A stretch of 64,000 nt of DNA from Bimastos eiseni (Eukaryota > Annelida > Clitellata > Crassiclitellata > Lumbricidae). Positions 1 to 11,930 of the stretch are shown in pieces. Below the pieces are notes generated by a model, which saw nothing but the letters and a program-made list of their open reading frames with translations, had not been told where the DNA came from and made no database searches. Each line of letters starts with the position of its first letter. Within the stretch, counting starts at the first letter, position 1. Location: assembly GCA_959347315.1 (NCBI GenBank), contig OY365806.1:36078264-36142263 (forward strand). Direction: 5' to 3'. Position numbers and translations under genes: made by a program.

Positions 1-1486
1 TAATAGTGACAGACAGAAATCGGTACAAGCCAGAGTGACAGAATTGAAACAGTGGCAGCAAAGGAGGCTTCGACGCTTCTCTGTTAATCCGCCTCTCTCC
101 GTATTGCGCTCGAATCAGAACTCTACTTAATGTGACGACGATGATTGTTCCTTCCTATGATAGTCTGTCAGGTATAAAGTACAAGTACTTTAGCTGACAT
201 TAAACTCTTTTGTCGCTTCTAGCAAATTCGCTCTTTGTAGCGTTGCAGCTGGTTTCCCAACCATTCTCATATATGGAAGACATCCAACTTTTATAGTTCT
301 CAGTCAATTTCAACATACGTCAGATGATATTTGTGATCCATGAGCAAAAATGCTCAGACCACTTACGTTATAAGTGCATGGCATAAAATAGGGTACCATA
401 AAGCCGGCATTTAAGCCAGGCAATAGCATCCTATGTAAAAGAACATTTATGGCAGAAAATCTAAAAACAACAACGACAATATGGATCCTAATATAATGCT
501 CTCATCGCATCAAGTGCACTGAATACACTTGATGTCTCATACAATTATAAGGACTCCTGTAACTGCGATGCATATAAAATAAATCGATGTTGAAAACCCA
601 GTAACATTTCAACGAAATGGCGCTGCAAAGTGGCTGGGCAACCGTAGCGCTATTATGCCATATAAACTAATCGTACACGATTCTGGATCTTTGCCATGCG
701 TGCATACTGTCAACATTTCCGCCCTAGGCTCACCACGAAGGCGTGTTTGCATAATCCAATTCTCGCGTCCGGGAAAAGCCCAACACCGAGGCACCGCTCC
801 TCTCGCTTTTGCCTCTTTCGGCAATTGCAGGCACAGTATCGATCAGCCTTGCAGAGCCATCTGACCTGTTTCTCTACTACACACTTCCGTCTTTATTTGA
901 CTTGATGGCTGTTTATCTGTCATGTCGACAACTGCATTTTCTCCCCAATTCCGTGCCCTTCTTTTGTGTTTCTTAGTTCTACGATCTTGGATCAATTCAT
1001 GCACACATTCGTTCGTTCGTTCTTTCATTCGTTCAGTGATTTTGAAATCGCCTCAATGCTATGCAGATGCATAAGTTCATCTAAATGTATGTCGACACAC
1101 AATATGGAAGTATGCAGAATACATATTACATGTCATGCATACCTTACATATATAAATATATGCATAAAAAGTATACATGCTACAGTATACGGAGCAAGTT
1201 TCAATGAGGTTATCAATGTGAACTGTGAGTTTGTAGGAAGACACCCAGTGTTTTAAAGTTTTAACTCTGGATAATGGCAGGTATACGAGGAAGTCGATGA
1301 TTGGTGTCGAGGGCGGAAGTTGATCACTTTTTTAGATTTTTAGTTATTTAAAGTAATATTAGCAGTAGCCCAGCATATTTAAAATATGTGTGTAAAAACA
1401 CAGCTTAACTTACATCAAAATGTACACAAGGAGACAGACAGAGAACATATGTGTGCATTTGCCAAGATCCGTAAATCTAAATAAAC

Positions 1487-1490
<4 letters not shown>
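1..1490. other. No recognisable gene
   Basis: Non-coding by inspection: short overlapping frames on both strands at 609-1028 have no family resemblance. A short CATT/GTTC-rich run is at 1008-1035. By position this would lie in the intron downstream of Turtle Ig2. Confidence 0.6.

Positions 1491-1561
<71 letters not shown>
1491..1561. repeat. (TA)n microsatellite
   Basis: About 70 bases of uninterrupted TA dinucleotide. Confidence 0.97.
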
Positions 1562-1565
<4 letters not shown>

Positions 1566-2070
1566 CCGGAAATAATTTTCACGTCTCGCTGCCATTTCGC
1601 CAATTCTCATTAATATTCCCGGCGGCGTCTTTGTTGTACAATGTATCGGTGATGCACTGTTCTATGCGGCCCTGTTGACACGAAGCATCAACAGATCCAC
1701 TCTTCCCCTCCCTCCTCCTGCTCCTCCTCTGTCACGTCACCCCGCAATTTATAGTCTGGTGCTCGGCGCCTCGATTGCCACCACTCTAGTCTGTGCGAGG
1801 CCAAACTACCGAGCAATGGCAACTGGTAAAATGCACGATGCTCGGCAAGATTTGTTTGCGAATACGGTTGGATTTACCAAATCTCCTCTCGCTCCTTACA
1901 ATAATCAACTGTGACTTGATACAACTTTAGTCAGTCACTTGTTAGGCTCAAATCAAGATTTAACTACAGTCTTGTTATGAAAACTCACAGAATTAGAGCT
2001 ATTGGATTTCCTTGATCTGGAATGGATCATCTTTGTTGAGTTGGGTTGTAGAGTGCCAAAAAGATTATTA

Positions 2071-2073
2071 TGC

Positions 2074-2123
<50 letters not shown>

Positions 2124-2204
2124 CGTCATCATCATCATCATCGTCGTCATCATATCATATCATCATCGTCGTCGTCAGCGTCGTCGTCGTCGTCATCGTC
2201 ATCG

Positions 2205-2249
<45 letters not shown>

Positions 2250-2251
2250 CC

Positions 2252-2285
<34 letters not shown>

Positions 2286-2286
2286 T
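2071..2286. repeat. Compound trinucleotide tract (TTA)n-(TCA/TCG)n-(CAC)n-(CAT)n
   Basis: Perfect TTA units pass into TCA/TCG, then CAC, then CAT units, all in the same 3-base register. Frames encoding poly-Ile, poly-Leu, poly-Ser and poly-His across it are artefacts. Confidence 0.97.
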
Positions 2287-3334
2287 TAGCTTCTAGTTAT
2301 GTAAATGTTCGAGGGTCAATGAGAAATTTTATTTTAAGGCATTTCTTAAAAGGGAAGAAAAAGAATTAAAGGATCTGGTAAGCATTGATACATTTGGTAT
2401 TCGGTTCCATTTTTTGACAGCATTACAAGAGACTCAACCATGCAAAGACCAATAGAATAAGATGGCAGTCACATCGTGAGTGAATGTGAAGTAATAGTAA
2501 AGGCTAAAGGCTTGCAGGTAAGTAGGCATGTAGATATGAGTGCTCATTTTCAAGACATGGTAGATGAAATATACCAACGTAAACCTAATTAAGAATACCA
2601 CAGGAAGTCATTGCCTTCATTCTGACCGAACAGAGTTAAGGTGAATCTGGACGAGACGATGCATGCAGCAGGCTAGAGAATTTTGGATGTGTTGAGGTCT
2701 GTCAACATTTGATGTAGGCTACTTGCAAAAATAGAGTTGGCACAATCGAAGCGACGGTGGACAAGAGAGCAGGCTATGGTCTGTGACATGTCTTTGGTAA
2801 GAGTAGACATTATATGACGTATTGCAAGATTTGTTTAGGTTTGATGTATAGGATTTGAGATTGCGAGATCAGAGTGACGCCAAGTATTTTCACAGGTTTT
2901 TGATAGTGGATTAAGTGCCAGCACGATCAACGCTGGAATGAAGGGAAGCAGCCGTGATCCAAAAGAGATTGTCTCATGCTTATTCGTGTTTATGGCAAGA
3001 CCATTGAAGAAGATCAGTGCATGCACTGAAAAGAGACAGCACTCCTCTGTTATTACTTTCGCCGAATTGAACCGTTGCTGACAGAGCAAATTGATTATTA
3101 TTGAGCTGACTATTATTGGCGCACGACTGGACTTCAAAGTGATTGGCTATGAAAATTATAGAATGAAAACAAAAGGGGTCGAGGACAGATTCCAGTGCGA
3201 CACTGGCAGTACAAAAAGTACGATCCGACCGTTCAGCACCAATACTCACTTGAATAGGTAAGCCGCCAGTTAAAGGCAGCGCCACAGACACAGAAACTAA
3301 GACTCCGCCTTTATAACAGCAGCTGGTGGTTGAC
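2287..3334. other. No gene; possible old retroelement sequence
   Basis: Unique-looking sequence with stops in every frame. Its composition resembles non-LTR element antisense sequence (repeated short open stretches on the minus strand at 2835-3137 and 2980-3399), but no motif could be confirmed. Confidence 0.3.
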
Positions 3335-3428
3335 AAAGTTAAAAATAGCACTAATCGCAATCGCAATCTCCAAATTTTCAAGGCGTCACTAAAACCCAAG
3401 GGCAGGGCACCAGCTTAATCACGAGCGC
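3335..3428 (-). repeat. SINE/LINE 3' tail, family X copy 1
   Basis: Minus reading: GCGCTCGTGATTAAGCTGGTG followed about 20 bases later by a degenerate TAGCGCC-equivalent, then GAGATTGCGATTGCGATTAG. The same order (GCGCTCGTGAATAAGCT, an NGGCGCTATAGAAAT-like block, GATTACGATTACGATT) recurs at 18750-18845 and 60091-60175. Short terminal tandem units after a conserved tail are typical of SINE and LINE 3' ends. Confidence 0.6.
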
Positions 3429-4618
3429 AAAGACGGAGGCATACTGAGATGCACATCTTCCCTTTATTCATAGATGATAAGATGTGCTCAGTGCAAGGAA
3501 GAAGCAGTTTCAATGGAGTAACCTTCAAGGTGAGCTGATTGGTGAAGCCCATGGCAGAATCTGTAGGACATCTAGTTTTGTTTCTGGATCCGTGCAAAGG
3601 GACCACGTTCAATGTCGTTTCAAAGTAATTTAGGTTGGACAAAGTGCTTCTGTCTAGGTCAGATATCTTACGTATACAGACACATTTGAGACATGATGGT
3701 AAATGGTCTTCCGAAGCAGACGTTCTGGTCAAATGAGCAACAAGTGGAATAAAACATGTGGGAGAGATTCAGTAAGTGATGCAGGTGTGAAGACCATCGG
3801 GAGGATATAGGAAGGGCATTAGATCAATGGATAAAAATTTCGTTCCTACATCTCACTAACTAAGTACACGCCACCGTAGCATCTCATCTCCCCCTCTCTC
3901 TCTTACTATGGCCCACAGAAACCGGATCTTATCACCAGACAGTAAGGTATTTCGGAATAAAATCCTTCAGACTTGACGCAGCGCTTGTGAATAAAACAAT
4001 TTCATTGTTGCCATCTGGACTATTCTGCTCCGCAATCACAATGCTATAAGAAATGTTAAATGGCCTCCTCGATACTCACATTTTAAGCACCATGTAAATC
4101 AACTCTCGAAACGCCCAAGATCGATCATAAAACGTGTACCAATCATGAGAAATTCTTGACCTTTTCTTGTCATTATGTTCCTACATCAATCGCTCACAGA
4201 TGCGTGAGCACGGTACGCGGTCGAGTAGATGCGGTCTGCTCAAGGATTGATAATTCGTCCTCGTCATCGTTCATTTATCTTTTTTGTCTCGTTTCCTGCT
4301 CTAAGAGATGCTAGAGGACGAAATAATTTTTAAAAAGTCCGCTAAATAAGTATGAAAATTAGAGACCCGTGCTATTTTCAAAAAAGTCATATTATTGCTC
4401 GAATGTCGGAACAGCGGGATCGCATGACAGCGTGAAGCCTGTTCGGTTCTAAATTTAGCTAATTCACACTATGTATCCTCACCATCATCGTTGTTACATA
4501 TCCACGAAAGGATTACAGAAACATCGAGCTCTTAGGTTTTTATTCTTTACTACTGACCAACAACCTTCTTGTTATTTTTTTTACCTTGTTATTGATCTTT
4601 TCTTGACTGCGAGAGCTC

Positions 4619-4752
4619 AATAAAAAATCATTGGTATTTGTACAAAACAAAAATCATTGGTATTGGTACAAAATCAAAATTATTGCTCTTGGTTCAAATA
4701 AAACTTTTTAGTATTGGTACAAAATCAAAATCTTTAGTATTGGTATCAATAC
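4619..4752. repeat. Degenerate tandem repeat, about 30-bp unit
   Basis: About four imperfect copies of a unit like TTGGTATTGGTACAAAATC, spaced about 30 bases apart. Confidence 0.75.
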
Positions 4753-6589
4753 TATGTATAACACCAGTTATCGTTCGAGTGCTGTACGCCACAGTTTGCT
4801 GGCATACGCAATGGTCAACATCAAGTGCTATAATTAACGAAACCTCCTCCAACGCACAATGTTTCTCATGTATGCTGCTTTTACGACGCCCGTTAGAGCT
4901 CATATATCTTCTTCATATACAATTATTATCTCTGCAGGCCACGTTTCGTATAGTAATCAACAACTAATGATATTATAAATCACTGAAGCTCTTAAGCTGT
5001 CTTTGATTGAAGCCCATATTACTGAATAACATAAACGAGGATTTATCTGTAGTGTTTTTCGCAGTTTCGTACTGTCATGGTTTGTGGTGTTTCAAAAGAA
5101 ACCTGAGCGACAGTGTATATTCTTGACGAAGAACTTCAGAGAGGTCAATGGACCATTTAACTTGCTCTGATCACTACAGAAAAAATGCATGTTTGACAAT
5201 ATCATAAAAGTGTATAGAGAGAAATAAGAGGCCTTAGAATATTATTCGGTATAATATAGATTTAATTTCTTCTACAGGCGCTCTACTGAAACTAACGATT
5301 CACAACAGTTCGTGAGCAGAGAATTTAAAGACGCAGAGAAAGCGAACACGCGAAAGCGTTGTTAATTCGATCCGATCTCTGAAAGACGATACATCGCGTG
5401 AGGGACGTTTGCGGGGCAAGAAAGAAAGGAAAGGAAGAAGAGAGGGAAGGGCAGAGGATTGGAGGAGTTAAAAGAGACAAGGAGATAGTCGAAGGAGATA
5501 GTTTGCAATGGTATACAGGGAATAATCGGAGTCTGTAATAGCCAACCTTGTCAATAAAATATCCGTATCCGGAAAGAATGGAAGATAAGGGACGGTTATA
5601 AGAATGTTTTTGCTGGCGAAGAAATTAGGAGAGGGAAGAAGAAGGAAAAAACTAAAGCGTAGATGTTGTGACAAATTTTTAACAGCAGCGTTCTTCCATT
5701 ATACGTCTGACAGCATTTTAATTGGTAAGCAGTAGGACAGAGAGATACAAAGGCACGGACAGAGACTGAGACACCACTTAGTGCAAAAGAGCAGCTCAAC
5801 GCAAAGATCAATGCACTAAACAAAAAAATAGGACGTGTCAAAATAAAATCTAACACAAATATAATTTAGGAATCGGACATACTTAAAATTAAGCAAAACA
5901 GGATAAGAATAAGATGAGAATTAAACAAATTTTGGCTCTGATTGGCTGACGCTGCTGAAGATAAGAAAAGAATAAGATTTTTGTCTAGAAAAGATTGCTA
6001 TTAGATTGTGCAATTAATATAAAAACTTTGGAGCAAGAGATCCTTTCTATAGCGCCTTCATTAACATATTCTTCTTCTTCTTCGTTAGCCACAGTATTTG
6101 GCCATCGATTGCACGGTGAAGACTAGTTCTCTTTTATGACAAGTCGAGTTAGGTCACAGAGTATGAGAGAGGTAACATTATTATTGGCTTCATCTGGGAT
6201 ATATGATGTTGTTTTATTATTATCTCAGAACCATCGTTTTTATTTCTGCTTTTAAAACACTTAGGTCTTAACTTCTCCATCGTCCTTTCTTACTTCGATT
6301 AGTTTCCTTCTGGGAAAAGACGGTTTTCGAGTGTGAAATATTAAGGTGTTCGTTCCCTCATTTGTTTGTCATATTGAAGAAACCTCTCACAAAGCTGACC
6401 GTTGTTTTAGATTCATGTTCACCCACTTATTTATTATCACATGTATCTTTACCTATTTACTTATAGGCCTATCACATATGAAGTCAACAATAATGTCGTC
6501 TGTCTTATTCTCTGTAACCTCACTCGACTATCTACTTCTGCTGCTATTTATAAACGACTAAACTGCTGATAGTGCAGACATTCATGCAT

Positions 6590-6750
6590 GTATACGTACG
6601 TGCTTATATACATGCATACATATATACATATACATAAATACATACAGACATTCACATATTCATACATGCACAGTGCACATACACACTCACACACATATAT
6701 ATATATAAATTGTGTATATATAATATGTATATATATATACACTCAAGCAT
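6590..6750. repeat. CATA/TA-rich simple sequence
   Basis: Interspersed CATA, CACA and TATA units. The Tyr/Ile/His-rich frames over it are artefacts. Confidence 0.85.
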
Positions 6751-7568
6751 ACACGCATACATACAGCTTCAGTCAGATACAATATAATTATGTTCTGTGC
6801 GCGTTGTAGAGCCTATAAATGGAAAAAAATGATGGCTCTTTTGTTCGACGCGGGAGCATAAAATTATCCTCGTCTATGTGCACCTTTGGAAAATCGACAT
6901 CTACAAAGAGGTATTGGTGGGTAATAACGAATATGACCAAGAGAGGGAGGGCCAACGTGGGTTTATATCAGACGCCCTTTATGCTCGAATCAGAACATAG
7001 AGATAAGACACAATCTAACAGTACAGATCAAATTTCGATTTATGTTCAGTATTTTTTATGGAATTTCTTATAGGCTTCTATATCAAGTATAATAAACTTG
7101 CAATCTTGCACGACCCAGTCCTGAATGTAACTATCCACAGAGAACAGCGATCAGATCCAACAGACAACGCCACAATCTAAGTTTTACCCGATGGGTTTAT
7201 ATCAGATCACAATTAGATCCGAAGGAATCGATATGATCAGATGAAAATACGCCTGATTAAAAATTGATCAAATACGATCAGACAGAAAACTCTCTCAAAC
7301 GGATCAAACCATATTAGATGAAATCACATTCCGGCCTCAACCGTATTAAACCAAAGAGAATTGCTTTTCAAAGTAACATCCTGAGCACCCTATTGTCTTC
7401 TCGCAGGTCCAGTTGTGAACACTATCTGCAGCAAACGCGAGTCTATTTGTAGTACTTATAACGAAATCCCGCCTAACTTGCCACACCGACCTTGTTCTGA
7501 CCACTTTTTGGTTCACCTACCCTTGCCAATGCGAGGTAAGATAATCGCATAAGAAACGTTGCTCTGAC

Positions 7569-7838
7569 CTTGAATGACGAGTTTTATGTGATGTGAAACG
7601 GCCCCTGCAGTGTTCCTGAAGCTGCATGCGTAGATGCCAGCATCCTCTTTTCCAATGTTTCGGACAACGACCTTGTTACGGGTAATCGAGAGGCGTTCGT
7701 TTGGCGTCAGTTCGCGTCCATCCTTGAGCCAGACGACCGTTGGAACGGGGGACCCGGTCGCTTCGCAGAAGATGTCAACTGTGTCGCCTTCGCTGCGCAT
7801 TAGGAGACTGGGCGAGACATCGCCGAGTACGGGAGTAG
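7569..7838 (-). CDS. tutl: Turtle/IGSF9-like protein, Ig domain 2 exon (partial gene)
   Basis: This 270-bp exon encodes one C2/I-set immunoglobulin domain of a Turtle/IGSF9-type neuronal cell-adhesion receptor, which in the family has five Ig domains, fibronectin III repeats and one membrane span. Seen: a polypyrimidine-AG acceptor (minus reading ...gttatgttcag) just above 7838 and a donor G|GTCAGA at 7568. Both boundaries are phase 1, giving 90 residues. The Ig core is intact: Cys at residue 25, Trp at 37 (motif VVWLKDG), and DAGIYAC ending in Cys at 72. The first bases complete the split codon left by the Ig1 exon at 24541, giving Ser-Thr-Pro in place of the family's Ala-Pro-Pro linker. The next Ig domain must lie left of the window. 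The exon alone could come from other I-set proteins; its pairing with the Ig1 exon makes Turtle the best call. Confidence 0.85.
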
Positions 7839-8292
7839 CTGAACATAACAAAATCAGGCAAAGCATTTAGACATGGTGTGGCTAGTCAAGAAAGTTTTAA
7901 ACAAGGAAGTTCGAGCAGGTTGAAGTGACGTGGTGTGAAATGGTTTTCACCGGTTAAATATTTTGATAGTTAATAGGTAAAAATCTGCATTTCATTTTAA
8001 TGCGGTAAAAATGACACAAATGGTTAATATTATAAACGTTTCAAGTTGTATTTCTTCTCACTTATTACACGTCTAAATAATTATTAGAACTATTTCAACA
8101 GTATTATCGCACATTCATAACACGATCTGTTTCATTGCCAATTCTACAAATCATCGATAGAAAAATGAGCTTCCTGTCCATTATTAGATGAATGATATAG
8201 TTTCTGGAGGATATAGCTCTTATTCGTTCTTCTTTGCATTATATTGTGTTACATCTTAAGCGTAGGATCCTCCTCTAGCATCACATCTTATA

Positions 8293-8478
8293 TGTACGGA
8301 GCCCCTAAAGGGACATGAAAGGAAATTATCTTAAATCGTGGGCACGAGATACAAACTTGTGCGTATGACTTAGTAACTCGTGCGCACGACTTAGTAAGTC
8401 GTGCGCACGAGTTAATATCTCGTTCGCGCGACTTTAAATATTTATCTTTTGTGTACCTCTAAGAGCTCCGTATAATAT
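8293..8478. mobile_element. Palindromic MITE with TACGGAGCYCYTARAGG ends
   Basis: The two ends are imperfect inverted repeats of about 55 bases: TACGGAGCCCCTAAAGG at the left and, on the minus strand, TACGGAGCTCTTAGAGG at the right, each running inward into an AAATCG-like and TCGCGCGAACGAGAT-like block. The centre (8376-8414) is a perfect 39-base palindrome built on TCGTGCGCACGA. There is no coding capacity. This is a short non-autonomous DNA element; similar CGTGCGCACGA-rich elements are widespread in marine animal genomes. Confidence 0.75.
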
Positions 8479-8639
8479 ATGTCATAAATCTATTTTTATT
8501 CTATATGTTGTGCATCATCCATCACGTATGTAGTAAAACGACGCGGAATAAGCCTAAGCATGCTCTTATGACATTCGCCATGGTGTGCAAACCAATGCTA
8601 TGGCTTTTCCATTTTGTTTCCGAAGCCCGCGTTTGCCCA

Positions 8640-9560
8640 TCAGCTGCTTTTGTTGTCCTTCAGACATCCTTCTTTATAGAGGGTAACTTCCTCAGCTTCC
8701 TGGATGATTATATTTGTTCTTCGAGCAGGTCTATGTCGTCAGCAAACCTACATGTAGACTTGTTTATTCTGATGTCTATTCTGTTGTCTATTCTGTTGTC
8801 AATTCTGTTGTCTATTCTGTTGTCTATTCTGTTGTCTATTCTGTTGTCTATTCTGTTGTCTATTCTGTTGTCTATTCTGTTGTCTATTCTGTTGTCTATT
8901 CTGTTGTCTATTCTGTTGTCTATTCTGTTGTCCATTCTGTTGTCTATTCTGTTGTCTATTCTGTTGTCTATTCTGTTGTCTATTCTGTTGTCTATTCTGC
9001 TGTCTATTCTGTTGTCTATTCTGTTGTCTATTCTGTTGTCTATTCTGTTGTCCATTCTGTTGTCTATTCTGTTGTCTATTCTGTTGTCTATTCTGTTGTC
9101 TATTCTGTTGTCTATTCTGCTGTCTATTCTGTTGTCTATTCTGTTGTCAATTCTGTTGTCTATTCTGTTGTCTATTCTGTTGTCTATTCTGTTGTCTATT
9201 CTGTTGTCTATTCTGTTGTCTATTCTGTTGTCTATTCTGTTGTCTATTCTGTTGTCTATTCTGTTGTCCATTCTGTTGTCTATTCTGTTGTCTATTCTGT
9301 TGTCTATTCTGTTGTCTATTCTGTTGTCTATTTTGTTGTCTATTCTGTTGTTTTTCTGCTGTTCATTCTGTTACCATAGTCCGCAATTTTGGCTCCATTT
9401 CCTAGGACCTTGTCCCTCACTTCTGTTGGTGAGGTACGTCTTGTGGTTCTGATGATGTTGAAGCACTCGCCCAGAGCTCTTTGCCTGCTCCGAACGCTTA
9501 CTTGGCAATCTTCGCACACTTTCTTGAAGTCTACACTCGAGATTTATCTTGAAAAGAAAG
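8640..9560 (-). pseudogene. Non-LTR reverse transcriptase relic split by a minisatellite
   Basis: Minus-strand translation at 8723-8770 gives NKSTCRFADDIDLLEEQI, with FADD at the position of the reverse transcriptase active-site YADD/FADD box, and DIDLL as usual in non-LTR elements. The frame stops just after (TAA), and a shifted frame continues with QEAEEVTLYKEG. Immediately N-terminal of the box the frame consists of DNRI repeats from the 12-bp array. Beyond the array (9370-9500) a minus frame reads TRRTSPTEVRDKVLGNGAKI, which was not recognised. The element is dead, and the array appears to have expanded inside it. Function as part of a real gene is unlikely. Confidence 0.55.
8767..9351. 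repeat. 12-bp minisatellite, unit TTCTGTTGTCTA, about 48 copies
   Basis: Nearly homogeneous 12-bp array. Variant units (TCCATT, TCAATT, CTGCTG) mark a higher-order structure: 8881-9000 and 9001-9120 are identical 120-bp blocks of ten units. Because 12 is a multiple of 3, three frames stay open (LSIL, YSVV and, on minus, DNRI repeats). These are not evidence of a gene. Confidence 0.97.
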
Positions 9561-11250
9561 GCAACGCTTTTAAAAAGTAATAGCTATTGATTACGCAATC
9601 ATACGTTGCAGGCAACATTCGCCTTTCAACCAATTGTCAAACATGTATATATAGGATGCCAAAACATTGCGCTGAAATGTAACACTTGGTTAGTTCATCC
9701 AAAATTTCAACTAATTGTTTTTCATAATTTCCTCTAGCAGAAATCCCACCAATGCACCCAGAATATGCAATTGATCGAATTATTACTGCACTAGGCAGCC
9801 AATGCCGGACCCTTCCTGTCAAATGTAAATCTCTAAATTCTTTTACTTACTAGAATTAACAAGCGAAACTTTCTGTATATTCATTTATTTATATATAAAT
9901 TTTAAATTCTAGAATTTATAAGTTGAACAATTTATGTGGATGAGAACTGATAGATCTATATATAGGCCTACATGTGTGATAATATTGTATACCGATTGTC
10001 AGATTGAGTTTTAATCTGAGCGTAATCACTTAGCCTACAATAATTAGGCCTAATTGTATTTCGTGTATGCCGAAAAAACCACTTTGTCATGATGGCGTAT
10101 TTTGGGGAATTTTCTTTCTAATTAGCAATTCCTCAAGACCTACAATGGCAGTCTAATAACTGGATTCAGCTTATCTCTAAATTCTGCTTAATAGAACGGA
10201 TGGCAAAACACACAATTGGGGATAAACAATCAAGATTTTACGTTACAAATTATATAAAACTATTTTATCACATTTTACCATCTCGCCTGGTTCCTATTTT
10301 CATATCCCGAATTTTTTACTTCCGAGCATTTTAACCGGCAAATAATTCACATCACTTAAGTCACGGCAAGGCAAACAATGGCAAGACAGTTAAGCTTCAG
10401 AACAGGCAATAACGCTACTGCCAAGTAATATAAGGTAACGCGCATTAGGTGTGATTTGTAGAAGGGATGGGCAAAGTAATGTGAGGTCAGAAGGTAAGAT
10501 GCATGAGTTATGAAATAAGGTTTAATATAAATACATGTGAATTAGGTTAAGGTGAGGAAAACTAAGGTCGTGTAAAGTAGCAAGTAGCTTGTGATAAGTA
10601 TGCGAAATAGCATATCATAAACATAACTTAACAGGTAAGTAGGCCTACATGTAGCCTACGTAGTATCTTGGCTAACCCAAAGTTAGCATAATGCAGTAAC
10701 CTTTATTTATAGATCTCTCAAAATAAAGTTCAAAGCGTGAACGTGTCTAGCTCGAGTATATAAGTACGTGGTCCGTTACATAGTTCAGTATGCACAGTTT
10801 ATAGATACTTGCTTCTAGTTTAATGGTTTATGCAGATTATTAGGAATACCGGACAACGAGTGTAATAGTAATGCGCTTCAAGATAAACACCCAAAAACTC
10901 CAGAAGAATGGTTTCTGGTTAGATTGAGAATATATTCGTATCATGAAGTTGCCAATGCTGATCCCGTTACAAAACTTGTAAACAATTATGCCAAGAAGCA
11001 AGCCGCGCGCTTCGGTGAATACGCAGAGTATACACGCCGTGCTATCTGTCGATATCACTTTGACTGAAGGTGGGACGTTGTACGCATGTGCAAAATCCAA
11101 CCAGCCAACCATCCAACCACAAAATGCTATCTAAAGGCGTGGAACATATAATCGGAACGCGAGAATCGATAAATAGATCATACTTTCGAATGGATAATCG
11201 ATACCTCTGTTTTCTCCGTAGAGTTTCGGCCATGCCATTTCCGCGGCTGA
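9561..11250. other. No recognisable gene
   Basis: AT-rich intronic sequence with several TAGGCCTA octamers (about 9963, 10035, 10640). Small frames at 9637-9822 and 10840-11233 resemble nothing. Confidence 0.6.
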
Positions 11251-11930
11251 TGCAACTAACATCACCGTAGTCGTCGTCGTCATAATCGTCATCATCGTCG
11301 TCGTCATCATCATCGACCAGTGGCAGCAGCAGCCGGCCGCCTGCTTCCGAGACGCCTCGCCCTCTCGACCGCCGTCACCGCCGCCGCATCTTCTCAGTGG
11401 CAGCAACAGTAGCAACCTTTTCCTCCTCCTCATTTCGTCGTCGTCGTCGTCGTCCGTAACTGCCTCCCTCGTCTGCGCTCAGCACCGATCCTCACTGCAA
11501 ACCCTCCGCCTCATCATCAGCCACCGTCCGGCGGGGCAGCGTCGCATCGTCCCATCCGACGGTCTCTTCGTTACTCAGTCCGTCCCTCGGTCCCTTCGTC
11601 GGTCCTTTGGTCGGTGGCTGGGTGGGTGGTGGTCGTCTGGTTCTCTGCGGCGGTGGTCGATGTGTTCGTTCCGTACTCAGTTGGACGGCGCTGCCAGTGC
11701 CTCGAATTACAGTCTCAAGCATCTGCTGCTGCTGCGACCGACGTCTCCACGATCGACGTCAAACGAAATGCGTGCATTGGCTGCGCTCTTTATAAATAAC
11801 CATCATCGAGACGAAAGGAATGCATTCTTGTCGCCTACCTGCGGCAGCAGCAGCAGCCTCATCCCAATGCCACCTCCACTTCCGACACGTCTGCTTGCCT
11901 CATGCTTGCACTTCTGCATTATTGTCTGAC
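11251..11930. other. CpG-rich segment with CGT/GTC triplet runs
   Basis: Clearly more GC- and CpG-rich than its surroundings, with CGT/TCG triplet runs at 11270-11310 and 11430-11455. The frames over it are Arg/Pro/Gly-rich low complexity. It could be an internal promoter or CpG island, or simply a decayed triplet repeat. No transcription signals were identified. Confidence 0.4.

Larger units (their letters stand above)
3429..7568. other. No gene upstream of the Ig2 donor; simple repeats
   Basis: Intronic by position. It contains a degenerate repeat at 4619-4750 and a TA/CATA-rich tract at 6590-6750, listed separately. GATCAGA-rich sequence at 7145-7320 looks like a degraded tandem repeat. 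No exon with Ig signature was found here, so the Ig3 exon lies outside the window. Confidence 0.5.

Noticed and set aside
2002..2296. Poly-Ile, poly-Ser and poly-His frames
   Set aside because: Trinucleotide repeat artefacts.
8505..9452. 315-codon plus frame with LSIL repeats and companion frames
   Set aside because: Created by the 12-bp minisatellite, whose period is a multiple of three; it has no non-repetitive domain.
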